From positions 62,001 to 126,000 of the forward strand of contig NZ_VOHE01000003.1 in assembly GCF_007859305.1 (NCBI RefSeq): a stretch of 64,000 nucleotides of DNA, given 5' to 3'. Position numbers and translations under genes: made by a program. Under the pieces are notes generated by a model. The model was not told the DNA's origin, made no database searches, and saw only the letters and a program-made list of their open reading frames with translations. Every line of letters begins with the position of its first letter. Within the stretch, counting starts at the first letter, position 1. Below are positions 17,676-26,512 of the stretch, in pieces. This stretch comes from Luteimonas wenzhouensis (GTDB lineage Bacteria > Pseudomonadota > Gammaproteobacteria > Xanthomonadales > Xanthomonadaceae).

Positions 17676-17766
17676 TCGCCGTCAGGCCGGCGCCTCGGCG
17701 ACGGGAGCCGGGCGCCGGCGGTCCTTCATTCGAGCAGCAACCAATGCATTCCCGGGGAGCGAGTAC

Positions 17767-19179
17767 ATGAGCAGTCCCAACGCCTCAGGCGAGAACACCC
17801 GTTTCATCATCCTGATCAGCCTGGTCGCCACCATCGGCGGCTTCCTGTTCGGCTACGACAGTGGCGTGATCAACGGTACGGTGGACGGCCTGGTCGCCGC
17901 CTTCCAGTCGGATGCCGCCGTCACCGGCTTCAACGTCGCCTCGATGCTGCTGGGCTGCGCGGTCGGCGCCTGGTTCGCCGGCACCCTGGCCGACCGCTAC
18001 GGCCGCCGCACGATGCTGCTGTGGGCGGCGGTGTTCTTCATCGTCTCGGCCTGGGGCTCGGGCATCGCCAACTCCTCGCCCGAGTTCGTGATCTACCGCG
18101 TGCTGGGCGGATTGGCGGTCGGCGCGGCCAGCGTGATGTCGCCGGCCTACATCTCCGAGGTGGCGCCGGCGCGCTACCGCGGGCGGCTGGCGACGGTGCA
18201 GCAGATCGCGATCATCTCCGGCCTGTTCGCCTCGTTCCTGAGCAACTACATCCTCGCCCGCCTGGCCACCGCGTCCACCGCGATGCTGTGGTGGGGGTAC
18301 GAAGCCTGGCGCTGGATGTTCTGGGCCGAGCTGGTGCCGGCGTTCCTGTTCCTGTTCCTGCTGTTCTTCATCCCCGAGAGCCCGCGCTACCTGGTCGCGC
18401 GCGGCCTGCGCGAGCGTGCCACGTCGGTGCTCACCCGCCTGTACGGCGCCCTGCAGGGCGAGCGCAAGCTGGGCGAGATCGACGCCTCGCTGGCGTCCGA
18501 CCACCACCGTCCGCGCCTGTCGGACCTGATCAACAAGGCCACTGGCAAGATCCGCCCGATCGTGTGGGTGGGCGTGGGCCTGGCCACGTTCCAGCAGTTC
18601 GTCGGCATCAACGTGGTGTTCTACTACGGCGCGGTGCTGTGGCAGGCGGTCGGCTTCTCCGAGAACGACGCGCTGGCGATCAACGTGCTCTCCGGCGGCC
18701 TGAGCATCGGCGCCTGCATCGTGACCGTGCTGCTGATCGACAGGGTCGGCCGCAAGCCGCTGCTGTGGCTGGGGTCGGTCGGCATGGCGATCACCCTGGG
18801 CCTGGTGACGTACGCGTTCTCCACCGGCGGCCTCGACGATGCCGGCACGCTGCAGCTGAGCGATTCGATGGGCCTGCTGGCGCTGGTCGCGGCCAATGCC
18901 TACGTCGTGTTCTTCAACATGTCCTGGGGCCCGGTGATGTGGGTGATGCTCGGCGAGATGTTCCCCAACCAGATCCGCGGTTCGGGCCTGGCGGTGGCCG
19001 GCCTGGCGCAGTGGACGGCGAACTTCCTCATCACCTGGACCTTCCCGATGCTGCTCGCCGGCCTCGGCCTGGCCTTCGCCTACGGCATCTACACCGTCAT
19101 GGCGGTGCTGTCGGTGTTCTTCGTGCTCAGGTTCGTGCACGAAACCAAGGGCCGCGAACTGGAGCAGATGGAAGGCTGA
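17767..19179 (+). CDS. MFS sugar:proton symporter (XylE/GLUT-type)
   Basis: A 470-aa, 12-transmembrane sugar porter. Family signatures are visible: GGFLFGYDSGVINGT in helix 1, DRYGRR between helices 2 and 3, PESPRYLV before the central loop, QQFVGINVVFYYG in helix 7, and DRVGRKPLL. ATG 17767 follows GGGGAGCGAG. Members import xylose, galactose, glucose or arabinose with protons. Following alpha-xylosidase, galactosidase and fucosidase genes, xylose or galactose is the likely cargo, but the sequence alone does not decide. It may have its own promoter (17645-17675) as the gap to GH95 is 214 bp. Confidence 0.87.
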   Translation: MSSPNASGENTRFIILISLVATIGGFLFGYDSGVINGTVDGLVAAFQSDAAVTGFNVASMLLGCAVGAWFAGTLADRYGRRTMLLWAAVFFIVSAWGSGIANSSPEFVIYRVLGGLAVGAASVMSPAYISEVAPARYRGRLATVQQIAIISGLFASFLSNYILARLATASTAMLWWGYEAWRWMFWAELVPAFLFLFLLFFIPESPRYLVARGLRERATSVLTRLYGALQGERKLGEIDASLASDHHRPRLSDLINKATGKIRPIVWVGVGLATFQQFVGINVVFYYGAVLWQAVGFSENDALAINVLSGGLSIGACIVTVLLIDRVGRKPLLWLGSVGMAITLGLVTYAFSTGGLDDAGTLQLSDSMGLLALVAANAYVVFFNMSWGPVMWVMLGEMFPNQIRGSGLAVAGLAQWTANFLITWTFPMLLAGLGLAFAYGIYTVMAVLSVFFVLRFVHETKGRELEQMEG

Positions 19180-19324
19180 CGCCGCACGACGTCCCGCCGC
19201 GTCGCCCCGGCGGCGCGGCGGAGCGTGCGCCACGCCTGGCGCGACCACCCGCGGACGGCGGCGCGCGGCGCCGCCTCGCCACCCGCCGCGCCGGCCCGCG
19301 CGGCGCGATCGCCGGAGGTGACGG

Positions 19325-20881
19325 ATGCAGCTGTCGGGTCTGGATATCGGGATCGTGCTGGCCTACCTCGCCGGCATCTTCCTCCTCGCGCAGTGGGTCT
19401 CGCGCGCGAAGGCGGGGCACGACCGCGACGCCGAGGACTACTTCCTGGCCGGCAAGGCGCTGCCGTGGTGGGCGATCGGCGCCTCGCTGATCGCGGCCAA
19501 CATCTCGGCCGAGCAGATCATCGGCATGTCCGGGTCGGGCTACGCGATCGGCCTGGCGATCGCGTCCTACGAATGGATGGCGGCCGCCACCCTGCTGATC
19601 GTGGGCAAGTGGTTCCTGCCGGTGTTCCTGCGCAACCGCATCTTCACGATGCCGCAGTTCCTCGAGCAGCGCTACGGCCGCCGCATCCGCACGGTGATGG
19701 CGGTCTTCTGGATCGGCCTGTACGTGTTCGTGAACCTGACCTCGATCCTGTGGCTGGGCTCGCTGGCGATCGCCCACGTCTCCGGCGTGGACCAGACCTG
19801 GGCGCTGCTGGGCCTGGCCGCGTTCGCGCTTGCCTACCAGATCCATGGCGGGCTCCGCGCGGTGGCGCTCACCGACGTGGTGCAGGTGGTGCTGCTGGTG
19901 CTGGGCGGGCTGCTGCTGGCCGGGATCATGCTCGAGCGCATCGGCGGCGACGCCGGCATGTGGGGCGGCCTGCAGCGCCTGCGCGCCGAGGCGCCGGGCC
20001 ACTTCCACATGATCCTCTCGCCCGACCATCCCTTCTACAAGGACCTGCCCGGCATCAGCGTGCTGGTCGGCGGGATGTGGATCATGAACGTGAGCTACTG
20101 GGGCTTCAACCAGTACATCATCCAGCGCGCGCTCGCGGCGAAGGACATCGGCGAGGCCCAGAAGGGCGTGCTGTTCGCGGCCTTCCTCAAGCTGCTGATG
20201 CCGCTGATCGTGGTCCTGCCCGGCCTGGCCGCGGTGCTGCTGGCGCCGGGCCTGGAGCGGCCGGACGCGGCCTACCCGGCGATGATGGCGCTGCTGCCGG
20301 CCGGTGCGCTGGGGATCGTGTTCGCGGCGCTGATCGCGGCCATCGTCTCGTCGCTGGCCTCAATGAGCAATTCGATCTCGACGATCTTCACCCTTGACCT
20401 CTACCGCCGCCGCGACGCCGGCGAACAGCACCTGGTGCGGGTGGGCCGGATCGTCACCGCGGCCTCGATGCTGCTGGCCGTGCTGGCGGCGCGCCCGCTG
20501 CTGGGCAGCTTCGACCAGGCCTTCCAGTACATCCAGGAGTACACCGGCTTCTTCACCCCCGGCATCGTGGTGATCTTCGTGCTCGGGCTGTTCTGGAAGC
20601 GCGCCAACGAAGCGGGCGCGCTCGCGGCCGCGATCGGTTCGTTCCTGCTCTCGATCGTGCTCAAGCTGGCCTGGCCGGCGCTGCCGTTCATCGACCGCGT
20701 CGGCCTGGTGTTCCTGCTCGCGCTCGGGCTGGCGGCGGTGGTCTCGCTGCTCACCCCGCACGTGCCGGCGCGCGACGTGATCGAGACCGGGGACGTGGAC
20801 TACCGGACCGGTGCGGCGTTCAACGCGGGCGCCGTGGCGGTGCTCGCGATCCTGGTCGCGCTGTACGCCGTGTTCTGGTAA
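19325..20881 (+). CDS. Sodium:sugar symporter, SSS family (SGLT-like)
   Basis: A 518-aa solute:sodium symporter with about 13-14 transmembrane helices. N-terminal EDYFLAGKALPWWAIGASLIAANIS, the middle YWGFNQYIIQRALAAKD and the sodium-site region IAAIVSSLASMSNS are typical of SGLT-like sugar carriers. ATG 19325 has a strong upstream GGAGGTG. It lies 145 bp after the MFS gene in the same orientation and probably belongs to the same unit. It would provide sodium-driven uptake of a second monosaccharide (galactose, fucose or glucose) released in the periplasm. The substrate is inferred from the locus. Confidence 0.85.
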   Translation: MQLSGLDIGIVLAYLAGIFLLAQWVSRAKAGHDRDAEDYFLAGKALPWWAIGASLIAANISAEQIIGMSGSGYAIGLAIASYEWMAAATLLIVGKWFLPVFLRNRIFTMPQFLEQRYGRRIRTVMAVFWIGLYVFVNLTSILWLGSLAIAHVSGVDQTWALLGLAAFALAYQIHGGLRAVALTDVVQVVLLVLGGLLLAGIMLERIGGDAGMWGGLQRLRAEAPGHFHMILSPDHPFYKDLPGISVLVGGMWIMNVSYWGFNQYIIQRALAAKDIGEAQKGVLFAAFLKLLMPLIVVLPGLAAVLLAPGLERPDAAYPAMMALLPAGALGIVFAALIAAIVSSLASMSNSISTIFTLDLYRRRDAGEQHLVRVGRIVTAASMLLAVLAARPLLGSFDQAFQYIQEYTGFFTPGIVVIFVLGLFWKRANEAGALAAAIGSFLLSIVLKLAWPALPFIDRVGLVFLLALGLAAVVSLLTPHVPARDVIETGDVDYRTGAAFNAGAVAVLAILVALYAVFW

Positions 20882-20941
20882 GGCCGCGCGCGTTCCACCG
20901 CGCGCCGCAAGCGCGTAGGATCGGCCCGGGGAGGGGACGAC

Positions 20942-22915
20942 ATGCAGGCAATCGTGCTTGCCGCCGCCTGGCGGCTGTCGGTGGCGGCCGCGCTCGCGGC
21001 CACCGTGCCCGCGCCGGTCCGCGCCGCGGCGCCGGTCGACCTCGGGGACTACGTCCGCCGCGACCGTTTCGAGGACATCCGCATTTCGCCCGACGGCCGC
21101 CACCTGGCCGCGACCGTGCCGTTGGAGGACCGGGTGGTGCTGGTGGTGCTCGACCGGGCCACCGGCGGGATCGCCAGCGGCGGCGCGGGCGCGGCCAACA
21201 CCGAGGTGGTCGATTTCTGGTGGGCCGACGACGGGCACGTGCTCCTCACCATGGGGCAACGCTTCGGGAGCAGGCAGGTCACCTACCCGACCGGCGAGAT
21301 CCACGTGCTCGAACTGGACAGGAAGCGGGTGCGGCGCCTGATCGGCGAGGCCGGGCAGGCGGGCATCGTGCAGAACCTCGTCCCGACCACGCCGGAGTTC
21401 GCCATCGTGGTCGATCCGCTCCCCGATGAGCCCGGCGTGGCCCTGGTCGCGGTGGAACTGCCCGATGCCCAGCCCAGGGCCCAGCTCGAGCGCCTGAACC
21501 TGCGCTCGGGCCGCCGCACCACGGTGACCGCCGCGCCGGTGCGCCGCGCCCGCTTCATCCTCGATCCTGCCGGCGTAGCGCGCTTCGCCTACGGCTTCGA
21601 CGTGGAGAACTACAGCAAGCTGTACTACCGCGACGGCGAGGGCGCGGCGTGGCGCCTGGTGCACGACGCACGCGGCAGCGACTTCATCGCCAAGGCCGTG
21701 GGCATGGCGGCCGACGGCGCCACCGCCTACGTGCAGGTCACCCGGCCCGACGGCGGGCCGGACGCGATCGAGGCCTGGGACATGCGGACCCTGGCCCGGA
21801 CCCCGCTGCTCCAGGATCCGGTGGTCGATCCGGAGCGAATCATCTACGACAGCGACGGTCGCACCCCGGTGGGCGCGCGCTACATGGACGATGGCGTGCG
21901 CCTGCGCTTCTTCGACGAGGATTCGGCGGTGGCACGGCGCTACCGCATGCTCGAAAGCGCATTGCCCGGCAGCGCCGTGGCGATCACCTCCGGCACCCGC
22001 GACGGCCGGCTCTCGCTGGTGCACGCCGCCAGCGATCGCGATCCCGGCCAGTACCTGCTGTTCGATGCCGAGGCCAGGACGCTCGATGGCGTGTTCGCAC
22101 GCATGGACTGGCTCGCGCCCGGGCAGGCGGCGCCCACCCGCCGGATCCGGCTGCAGGCGCGCGACGGCGTCGCGCTCCACGGTTACCTGACGCGTCCCGC
22201 CGGCGCGGACGAAGGGCCGCTGCCGCTGGTGGTGATGCCCCATGGCGGCCCGTTCGGGGTCTTCGATGCGTGGTACTTCGACACCGAGAGCCAGCTGCTC
22301 GCGGCCGCCGGCTATGCGGTGCTGCGGGTGAACTACCGCGGGTCGGGGAACTACGGGCGCCGTTTCCAGGAAAGCGGCGCCGGCCAGTGGGGCGGCGCCA
22401 TGCAGGACGATCTCACCGATGCCACCCGCTGGGCGATCGACGAGGGGATCGCGGTGGCCGACCGGATCTGCATCGTTGGCGCCAGCTACGGCGGGTACGC
22501 GGCGCTGATGGGGGTGGCCCGGGAGCCCGGCCTGTACCGCTGCGCGGTCGGCTACGTCGGGGTCTACGACCTGCCCGCGCTGCACGCCGACCGGGCGCGC
22601 ACGGCCGCGTCCCTGCGCCACTGGGTGAACGAATGGATGGGCGCGCGCGACACCCTGGCCGCGCGCTCGCCGGTCAACCTGGCGGCGCGGATCAAGGCGC
22701 CGGTATTGCTGGTCGCCGGGGGCGCCGACACCATCGCCCCGATCTCGCACAGCCGCCGCATGCAGCGCGCGCTGGAGGCGCATGACGTGCCGGTGCGGAC
22801 GCTGTACGTGGACAGCGAGGGTCATGGCTTCCGCAGCGAGGACAACCGCCGTCGCTACTACGCCGAGCTGCTGTCGTTCCTGGCCGGGCATCTCGGTGGC
22901 GCCACCGCGCAGTGA
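20942..22915 (+). CDS. S9-family prolyl oligopeptidase-type serine peptidase
   Basis: A 657-aa alpha/beta-hydrolase peptidase with an N-terminal signal peptide (cleavage near RAA-APVD). Residues about 35-390 look like the beta-propeller; the hydrolase domain follows, with nucleophile Ser515 in GASYGGYAAL, Asp596 in GGADTIAP and His628 in SEGHGF. The set resembles secreted acylaminoacyl-peptidase or dipeptidyl-peptidase-like enzymes common in Xanthomonadaceae. ATG 20942 follows GGGGAGGGG. The 60-bp gap after the SSS gene has a GC-rich hairpin without a T-run. It is probably not part of the sugar locus; peptide turnover in the periplasm is the likely role. Confidence 0.85.
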   Translation: MQAIVLAAAWRLSVAAALAATVPAPVRAAAPVDLGDYVRRDRFEDIRISPDGRHLAATVPLEDRVVLVVLDRATGGIASGGAGAANTEVVDFWWADDGHVLLTMGQRFGSRQVTYPTGEIHVLELDRKRVRRLIGEAGQAGIVQNLVPTTPEFAIVVDPLPDEPGVALVAVELPDAQPRAQLERLNLRSGRRTTVTAAPVRRARFILDPAGVARFAYGFDVENYSKLYYRDGEGAAWRLVHDARGSDFIAKAVGMAADGATAYVQVTRPDGGPDAIEAWDMRTLARTPLLQDPVVDPERIIYDSDGRTPVGARYMDDGVRLRFFDEDSAVARRYRMLESALPGSAVAITSGTRDGRLSLVHAASDRDPGQYLLFDAEARTLDGVFARMDWLAPGQAAPTRRIRLQARDGVALHGYLTRPAGADEGPLPLVVMPHGGPFGVFDAWYFDTESQLLAAAGYAVLRVNYRGSGNYGRRFQESGAGQWGGAMQDDLTDATRWAIDEGIAVADRICIVGASYGGYAALMGVAREPGLYRCAVGYVGVYDLPALHADRARTAASLRHWVNEWMGARDTLAARSPVNLAARIKAPVLLVAGGADTIAPISHSRRMQRALEAHDVPVRTLYVDSEGHGFRSEDNRRRYYAELLSFLAGHLGGATAQ

Positions 22916-22988
22916 CCGTTGCGGCCGTGACCTTGATGGCGGTCGCGGCGCAGCGGGATACACTGCCTCCATCATGGAGGAGCGGGGG

Positions 22989-24101
22989 ATGCGCGACATG
23001 CGGTGGCGGACGGCGGCTGGCGCAGGGACGGGTGCGCCCGGCGGGGGGCTGTCGGTCGACGCCGCGCGCCTGTCCGACGTGCTTGCGCGGATCTCGCGCG
23101 AAGCGCTGCAGGCCGATGGGCTGGACGAAGTGCTGCAACGCATCGTCGACTGCGTCGTCCAGCGGCTCCCGGTCCCGATCGCCAGCATCATCCTGCTCGA
23201 CGATTCGGGTACCCGCTTCGTCAAGGAGGTCTGGGCCGGCGACATCCCGCTGGCCGAGATGGACGTGGCGATCTGGGACGTGTCCATGGGCATCGCCGGG
23301 CGCTGCGCGCGGACCGGGCGACCGCAGCTGATCAGCGACGTCACCCGCGATCCCGACTACGTGATGGGCAATCCCGCAGTCCGCTCCGAGTATGTGGTGC
23401 CGATCCACCATCGCGGCCGCCTGCACGGGGTGCTGAACATCGAGAGCACCTGCGACGATTTCTTCACCGCCGAGACCTGCGCGGTGTTCGACGCGGTGGC
23501 GCACCAGGTCGCCGGGGCCATCCACCTGGCCAGGGTGGTGGCGGAGCTGGAGGCGGCCAACCGCAAGCTGCGCGAACTCTCGACGGTCGACGGCCTCACC
23601 GGCCTGGCCAACCGCCGCTGCCTGGACGAGCGCCTGGCCCGGGATTGCGCCGACTGGCGCGGCCCCCTCGCCCTGTTGCTGGTGGACGCGGACTGCTTCA
23701 AGCAGCTCAACGACGCGCTGGGCCACCTGCACGGCGACGAGTGCCTGCGCCGGCTGGCGAGGATCTGCGCGGGTTTCGCCGCCGACGAGGCCGACCTGGC
23801 CGCGCGCTATGGCGGCGATGAGCTGGCGCTGGTGCTGCCCGGGCGCGGCGAGGCCGAAGCCATGGCCATCGCCGAGCGGCTGCGCCAGCGGGTCGAGGAG
23901 GCGGCGATGGCGCATCCGGTGTCGGTGGTGGCGCCCTGGGTCACGGTCAGCGTGGGCGTGAACGTGGCCGCCCCGGGGCAGGCCAGGACCCCGGCGCGCC
24001 TGCTGTCGGGCGCGGACCGCGCGCTGTACGCGGCCAAGTCGCAGGGGCGCAACCGCATCGCCGCGGCGATGCCGCCGCGCGACGGGAACGGCGGGCGCTG
24101 A
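22989..24101 (+). CDS. GAF-GGDEF putative diguanylate cyclase
   Basis: A 370-aa protein with a GAF domain (about residues 20-180, sensing domain) and a C-terminal GGDEF domain (about 200-365). The active-site loop reads YGGDELALV, that is GGDEL rather than GGDEF, and the RxxD inhibitory site normally just upstream is absent (EADLAAR). Other GGDEF features (DxDxFKxxND-like DADCFKQLND; DGLTGLANRR) are intact, so activity without product inhibition is plausible. ATG 22989 follows GGAGG at 22976; an in-frame ATG at 22974 has no better site. There is no transmembrane segment, so it is cytosolic. It probably makes c-di-GMP in response to a ligand or redox cue on the GAF domain. Confidence 0.82.
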   Translation: MRDMRWRTAAGAGTGAPGGGLSVDAARLSDVLARISREALQADGLDEVLQRIVDCVVQRLPVPIASIILLDDSGTRFVKEVWAGDIPLAEMDVAIWDVSMGIAGRCARTGRPQLISDVTRDPDYVMGNPAVRSEYVVPIHHRGRLHGVLNIESTCDDFFTAETCAVFDAVAHQVAGAIHLARVVAELEAANRKLRELSTVDGLTGLANRRCLDERLARDCADWRGPLALLLVDADCFKQLNDALGHLHGDECLRRLARICAGFAADEADLAARYGGDELALVLPGRGEAEAMAIAERLRQRVEEAAMAHPVSVVAPWVTVSVGVNVAAPGQARTPARLLSGADRALYAAKSQGRNRIAAAMPPRDGNGGR

Positions 24102-24108
24102 ATTGCCG

Positions 24109-24504
24109 TCAGGCCGGCGCGTGCGCCGGGCGCGCGCCCACCTGCCGCCGCACCGCCGCCACGTCGCGCACCGGTCGCACTTCGATGCAGCCGGTCTCCG
24201 CCCAGGGGAACTGCGCGGCCAGCTCCAGCGCCTCCTCCAGGCTGTCGGCCTCGACCAGGTTGAAGCCCGCCAGGATCTCCTTGGTTTCGGCGAACGGCCC
24301 GTCGACCACGCTGACCTTGCCGTTGCGGCGGCGCACGGACTTGGCGGTCGCGGGCCGCTCGAGCTGCCTGTAGTCGACCAGCGTGCCCCCGGCCTTGAGT
24401 TCGTCGGCGCGTTCGAGGCAGTGGCGCATGCGGCGCTCGTACTCGCCCTCGGGCAGCGCTTCCTGCAGCGCCTCGTCGATGTAGACCAGCAGCAGGTATT
24501 GCAT
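24109..24504 (-). CDS. YCII/DGPF-family protein
   Basis: A 131-aa cytosolic protein beginning MQYLLLVYIDEAL. It contains the DGPFAETKE motif that names the YCII-related DGPF family, with the usual small alpha/beta barrel pattern. Members often sit near ECF sigma factors and are sometimes annotated as transcription initiation proteins, but no enzymatic role is established. The start at 24504 is the only one giving the family's normal length. It is encoded just downstream of msrB (26-bp gap) on the same strand and probably co-transcribed with it. Confidence 0.8.
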   Translation of the reverse strand: MQYLLLVYIDEALQEALPEGEYERRMRHCLERADELKAGGTLVDYRQLERPATAKSVRRRNGKVSVVDGPFAETKEILAGFNLVEADSLEEALELAAQFPWAETGCIEVRPVRDVAAVRRQVGARPAHAPA

Positions 24505-24530
24505 GGGATCGTCCTGTCGGGGGAGCGGCT

Positions 24531-24998
24531 TCAGTCCGCGACGCCGGCCTCGGCGCCGCCGCGGCCGAGGGGGTCGGGCAGCGGCTGCCCGGCGTCGACG
24601 AAGGACAGCGACACCGAGTTGATGCAGTGGCGCTCGAAGGTGGGCGGCGGGCCGTCCGGGAACACGTGGCCGAGGTGGCTGCCGCAGCGCGCGCAGACCT
24701 CCTCGGTGCGGACCATGCCGTGGCTGGTGTCGCGCACGTAGCGGATGTGCTCCGGTGCGTAGGGGGCGAAGAAGCTGGGCCAGCCGGTGCCTGAGTCGAA
24801 CTTGGCCCTGGAGCGGAACAGCGGCAGCCCGCACAGGCGGCAGCAGTAGACGCCTTCGCGCTTGTTGTCGAGGAACACGCCGCAGAACGGTGCCTCGGTG
24901 CCGTGGGCGAGCAGGACCCGGCGTTCGGCCTCGTCCAGGCCGGCTTCGAGCGCGGCGCGCTGGGCGGGATCGGGCGGGGTCAGGTCGAATCCGGACAC
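24531..24998 (-). CDS. msrB: Peptide-methionine (R)-S-oxide reductase
   Basis: A 155-aa MsrB that reduces methionine-R-sulfoxide in oxidised proteins. Two zinc-binding CxxC motifs (CRLCG, CARCG), the FDSGTGWPSF motif and the catalytic Cys in RHCINSVSLSF are present. GTG at 24998 (MSGFDLTPP) was preferred because GCAGGAG lies just upstream; an ATG 19 codons earlier is possible but adds a non-family extension. The C-terminus has a short Gly/Ala-rich tail beyond the usual end. It is cytosolic; there is no signal peptide. Confidence 0.9.
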   Translation of the reverse strand: MSGFDLTPPDPAQRAALEAGLDEAERRVLLAHGTEAPFCGVFLDNKREGVYCCRLCGLPLFRSRAKFDSGTGWPSFFAPYAPEHIRYVRDTSHGMVRTEEVCARCGSHLGHVFPDGPPPTFERHCINSVSLSFVDAGQPLPDPLGRGGAEAGVAD

Positions 24999-25076
24999 GG
25001 GGACGGCTCCTGCGATCACTGCGACGAGTTTGCCACCGGTGCCGCCGATGCCCAACCGGCCGGCCCGCGCCCCGGG

Positions 25077-25331
25077 TCAGGCCTTCGGCGGCAGCAGGTA
25101 CCAGGCCTCGACTTCGCCGTTGAGCTTGATCGTCAGTGGCTGTCCGCGGCGGTCGAGCGCCTTGCCGGCGGCCACGCGGATCCAGCCTTCACTGATGCAG
25201 TACTCCTCGACGTCGCGCCGTTCCACGCCCTTGAAGCGGATCCCGATCCCCCGGTCCAGCGCGGCTTCGTCGTAGTGCGGGCTGCGGGGATCGTTGGACA
25301 GGCGGTCGGGCGGGGAGTCGATCTGGGTCAT
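25077..25331 (-). CDS. DUF3297 family protein
   Basis: An 84-aa protein matching the DUF3297 pattern strongly (PPDRLSNDPRSPHYDE, GIGIRFKGVERRDVEEYC, EGWIRVAAGKALDRRGQPL, KLNGEVEAWY). The family is widespread in proteobacteria, small, soluble and of unknown function. It lies between msrB and the DUF4031 gene on the same strand with gaps of about 78 and 45 bp. Confidence 0.85.
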   Translation of the reverse strand: MTQIDSPPDRLSNDPRSPHYDEAALDRGIGIRFKGVERRDVEEYCISEGWIRVAAGKALDRRGQPLTIKLNGEVEAWYLLPPKA

Positions 25332-25376
25332 GGCGGGCGGGTGGCGGTGGTGCGCGCCGATTGTAGCCCACCCGGC

Positions 25377-25661
25377 TCAGGGCGCCTCGCCGCGTCCCTG
25401 CGCCTTCGCGCGCGCGATCACCGCGCGCACCAGGTCGCGGTCGCGGTGGCGCGAGATCGGCCGCGCGCCGAGCGCGATCGCCAGCTCGCGCAGCTCGGCG
25501 GTGACGTCGTAGTGGGCGCCGCTGGTGCGGTCCTGGAACGCATGCCGCGGGATCCCCAGGCGCCCGGCGAAGGCGTGCAGTTCGTCGAGCGTGTCGGCCA
25601 TCAGGTGCGCCCAGCGCCTGCCGCGCCAGAGCGTGACCGCATCATCGACGTACACCGCCAT
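25377..25661 (-). CDS. DUF4031 family protein
   Basis: A 94-aa protein starting MAVYVDDAVTLWRGRRWAHL with LHAFAGRLGIPRHAFQDRTSGAHYDVT, the DUF4031 signature. ATG 25661 was chosen because GGAGGAG lies about 9 nt upstream and upstream codons are low-complexity Arg/Ala. Function is unknown. Downstream of it lies DUF3297 on the same strand. Confidence 0.8.
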   Translation of the reverse strand: MAVYVDDAVTLWRGRRWAHLMADTLDELHAFAGRLGIPRHAFQDRTSGAHYDVTAELRELAIALGARPISRHRDRDLVRAVIARAKAQGRGEAP

Positions 25662-25872
25662 CGGCTGCAGGCTCCTCCGGGGACTGGCGGCAATCTTCGC
25701 GCAAACGCCGCACGTGCGCTGGGCGCGCGCCCGCGCGGACACTGCGCCGCGACCGCGGGGACGACGCACGGGCGCGGACGTCACCGCGCCCGCGACCGAT
25801 CCGCACCGCGCGGAAACGACAGGGGCGCCATGGTTGGCGCCCCTGTCATGGCCGTTCGCCTGGCGCGGCCGC

Positions 25873-26436
25873 CTACCTGCGGGCCACCGGCGCCGGACCC
25901 AGCTCGTCGCGGACCCAGCGGTCGATCATGCGCTTCTCGAAGTGCAGGTTGTCGCGGGCAGGATAGTTGCCGCCGGTCAGGAAGCCAATGTCGCGCACCT
26001 CGCGCGTGCCCTCGTCCACCACTTGGCCGGTGGCGTCGAGATGGCGCACTTCCAGCGTCATCGACGGCGGGTAATGGTCGCGCACGATGCGCACGTCCTG
26101 CATCTGCACGCCGTGCCAGCCCTCGTAGCGACCGGCGCGGTTGAGGTCGGTGATGGTCACCTCCAGGCGATGGCCCTCGGGCAGGCGCCGTTCGGCGGCC
26201 TCGCGCAGGTAGCTGGCCAGCTCGTACACCCAGTTGCCCTGGGCGGCGCGCCAGCGGTTGCCGCTGTACTTGAGGTCGGCGAATTCGGCGGGGTCGGTCC
26301 ACTGCACGCTCACCGGGCCCTCGTCCGGCAGGGCGCGGGGGGCATCGGGGTCGGTCACGTTGCGCGGCCCGGCGGCGACCGCGGCGGCCGCGAACACGGT
26401 GATGGCAAGCAGAAGCAGTCGGCTGGCGTGTCTCAT
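25873..26436 (-). CDS. DUF3016 family exported protein
   Basis: A 187-aa protein with a clear Sec signal peptide (MRHASRLLLLAITVFAAAAVAA) followed by a DUF3016-type domain (VSVQWTDPAEFADLKYSGNRW, LREAAERRLPEGHRLEVTITDLNRAG). Members are periplasmic or lipid-associated and uncharacterised. The start at 26436 has AGGAG upstream. It lies 76 bp after the TesA-type gene on the same strand. No catalytic residues are recognised. Confidence 0.8.
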   Translation of the reverse strand: MRHASRLLLLAITVFAAAAVAAGPRNVTDPDAPRALPDEGPVSVQWTDPAEFADLKYSGNRWRAAQGNWVYELASYLREAAERRLPEGHRLEVTITDLNRAGRYEGWHGVQMQDVRIVRDHYPPSMTLEVRHLDATGQVVDEGTREVRDIGFLTGGNYPARDNLHFEKRMIDRWVRDELGPAPVARR

Positions 26437-26512
26437 GGCGATACTCCTGTCGTTCCCCGGAGTGTGCGACGTCGGCCCTGAACACTCCACGACCCTGAAC
26501 CCCGGCTGGCCG

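Noticed and set aside
20886-20905. Terminator after the SSS gene
   Set aside because: A 7-bp GC stem with no T-tract; not better than expected in this GC-rich sequence.
20360-23344. Long antisense frame across the SSS, S9 peptidase and GGDEF genes
   Set aside because: Covers three well-supported genes and has no protein-family character.
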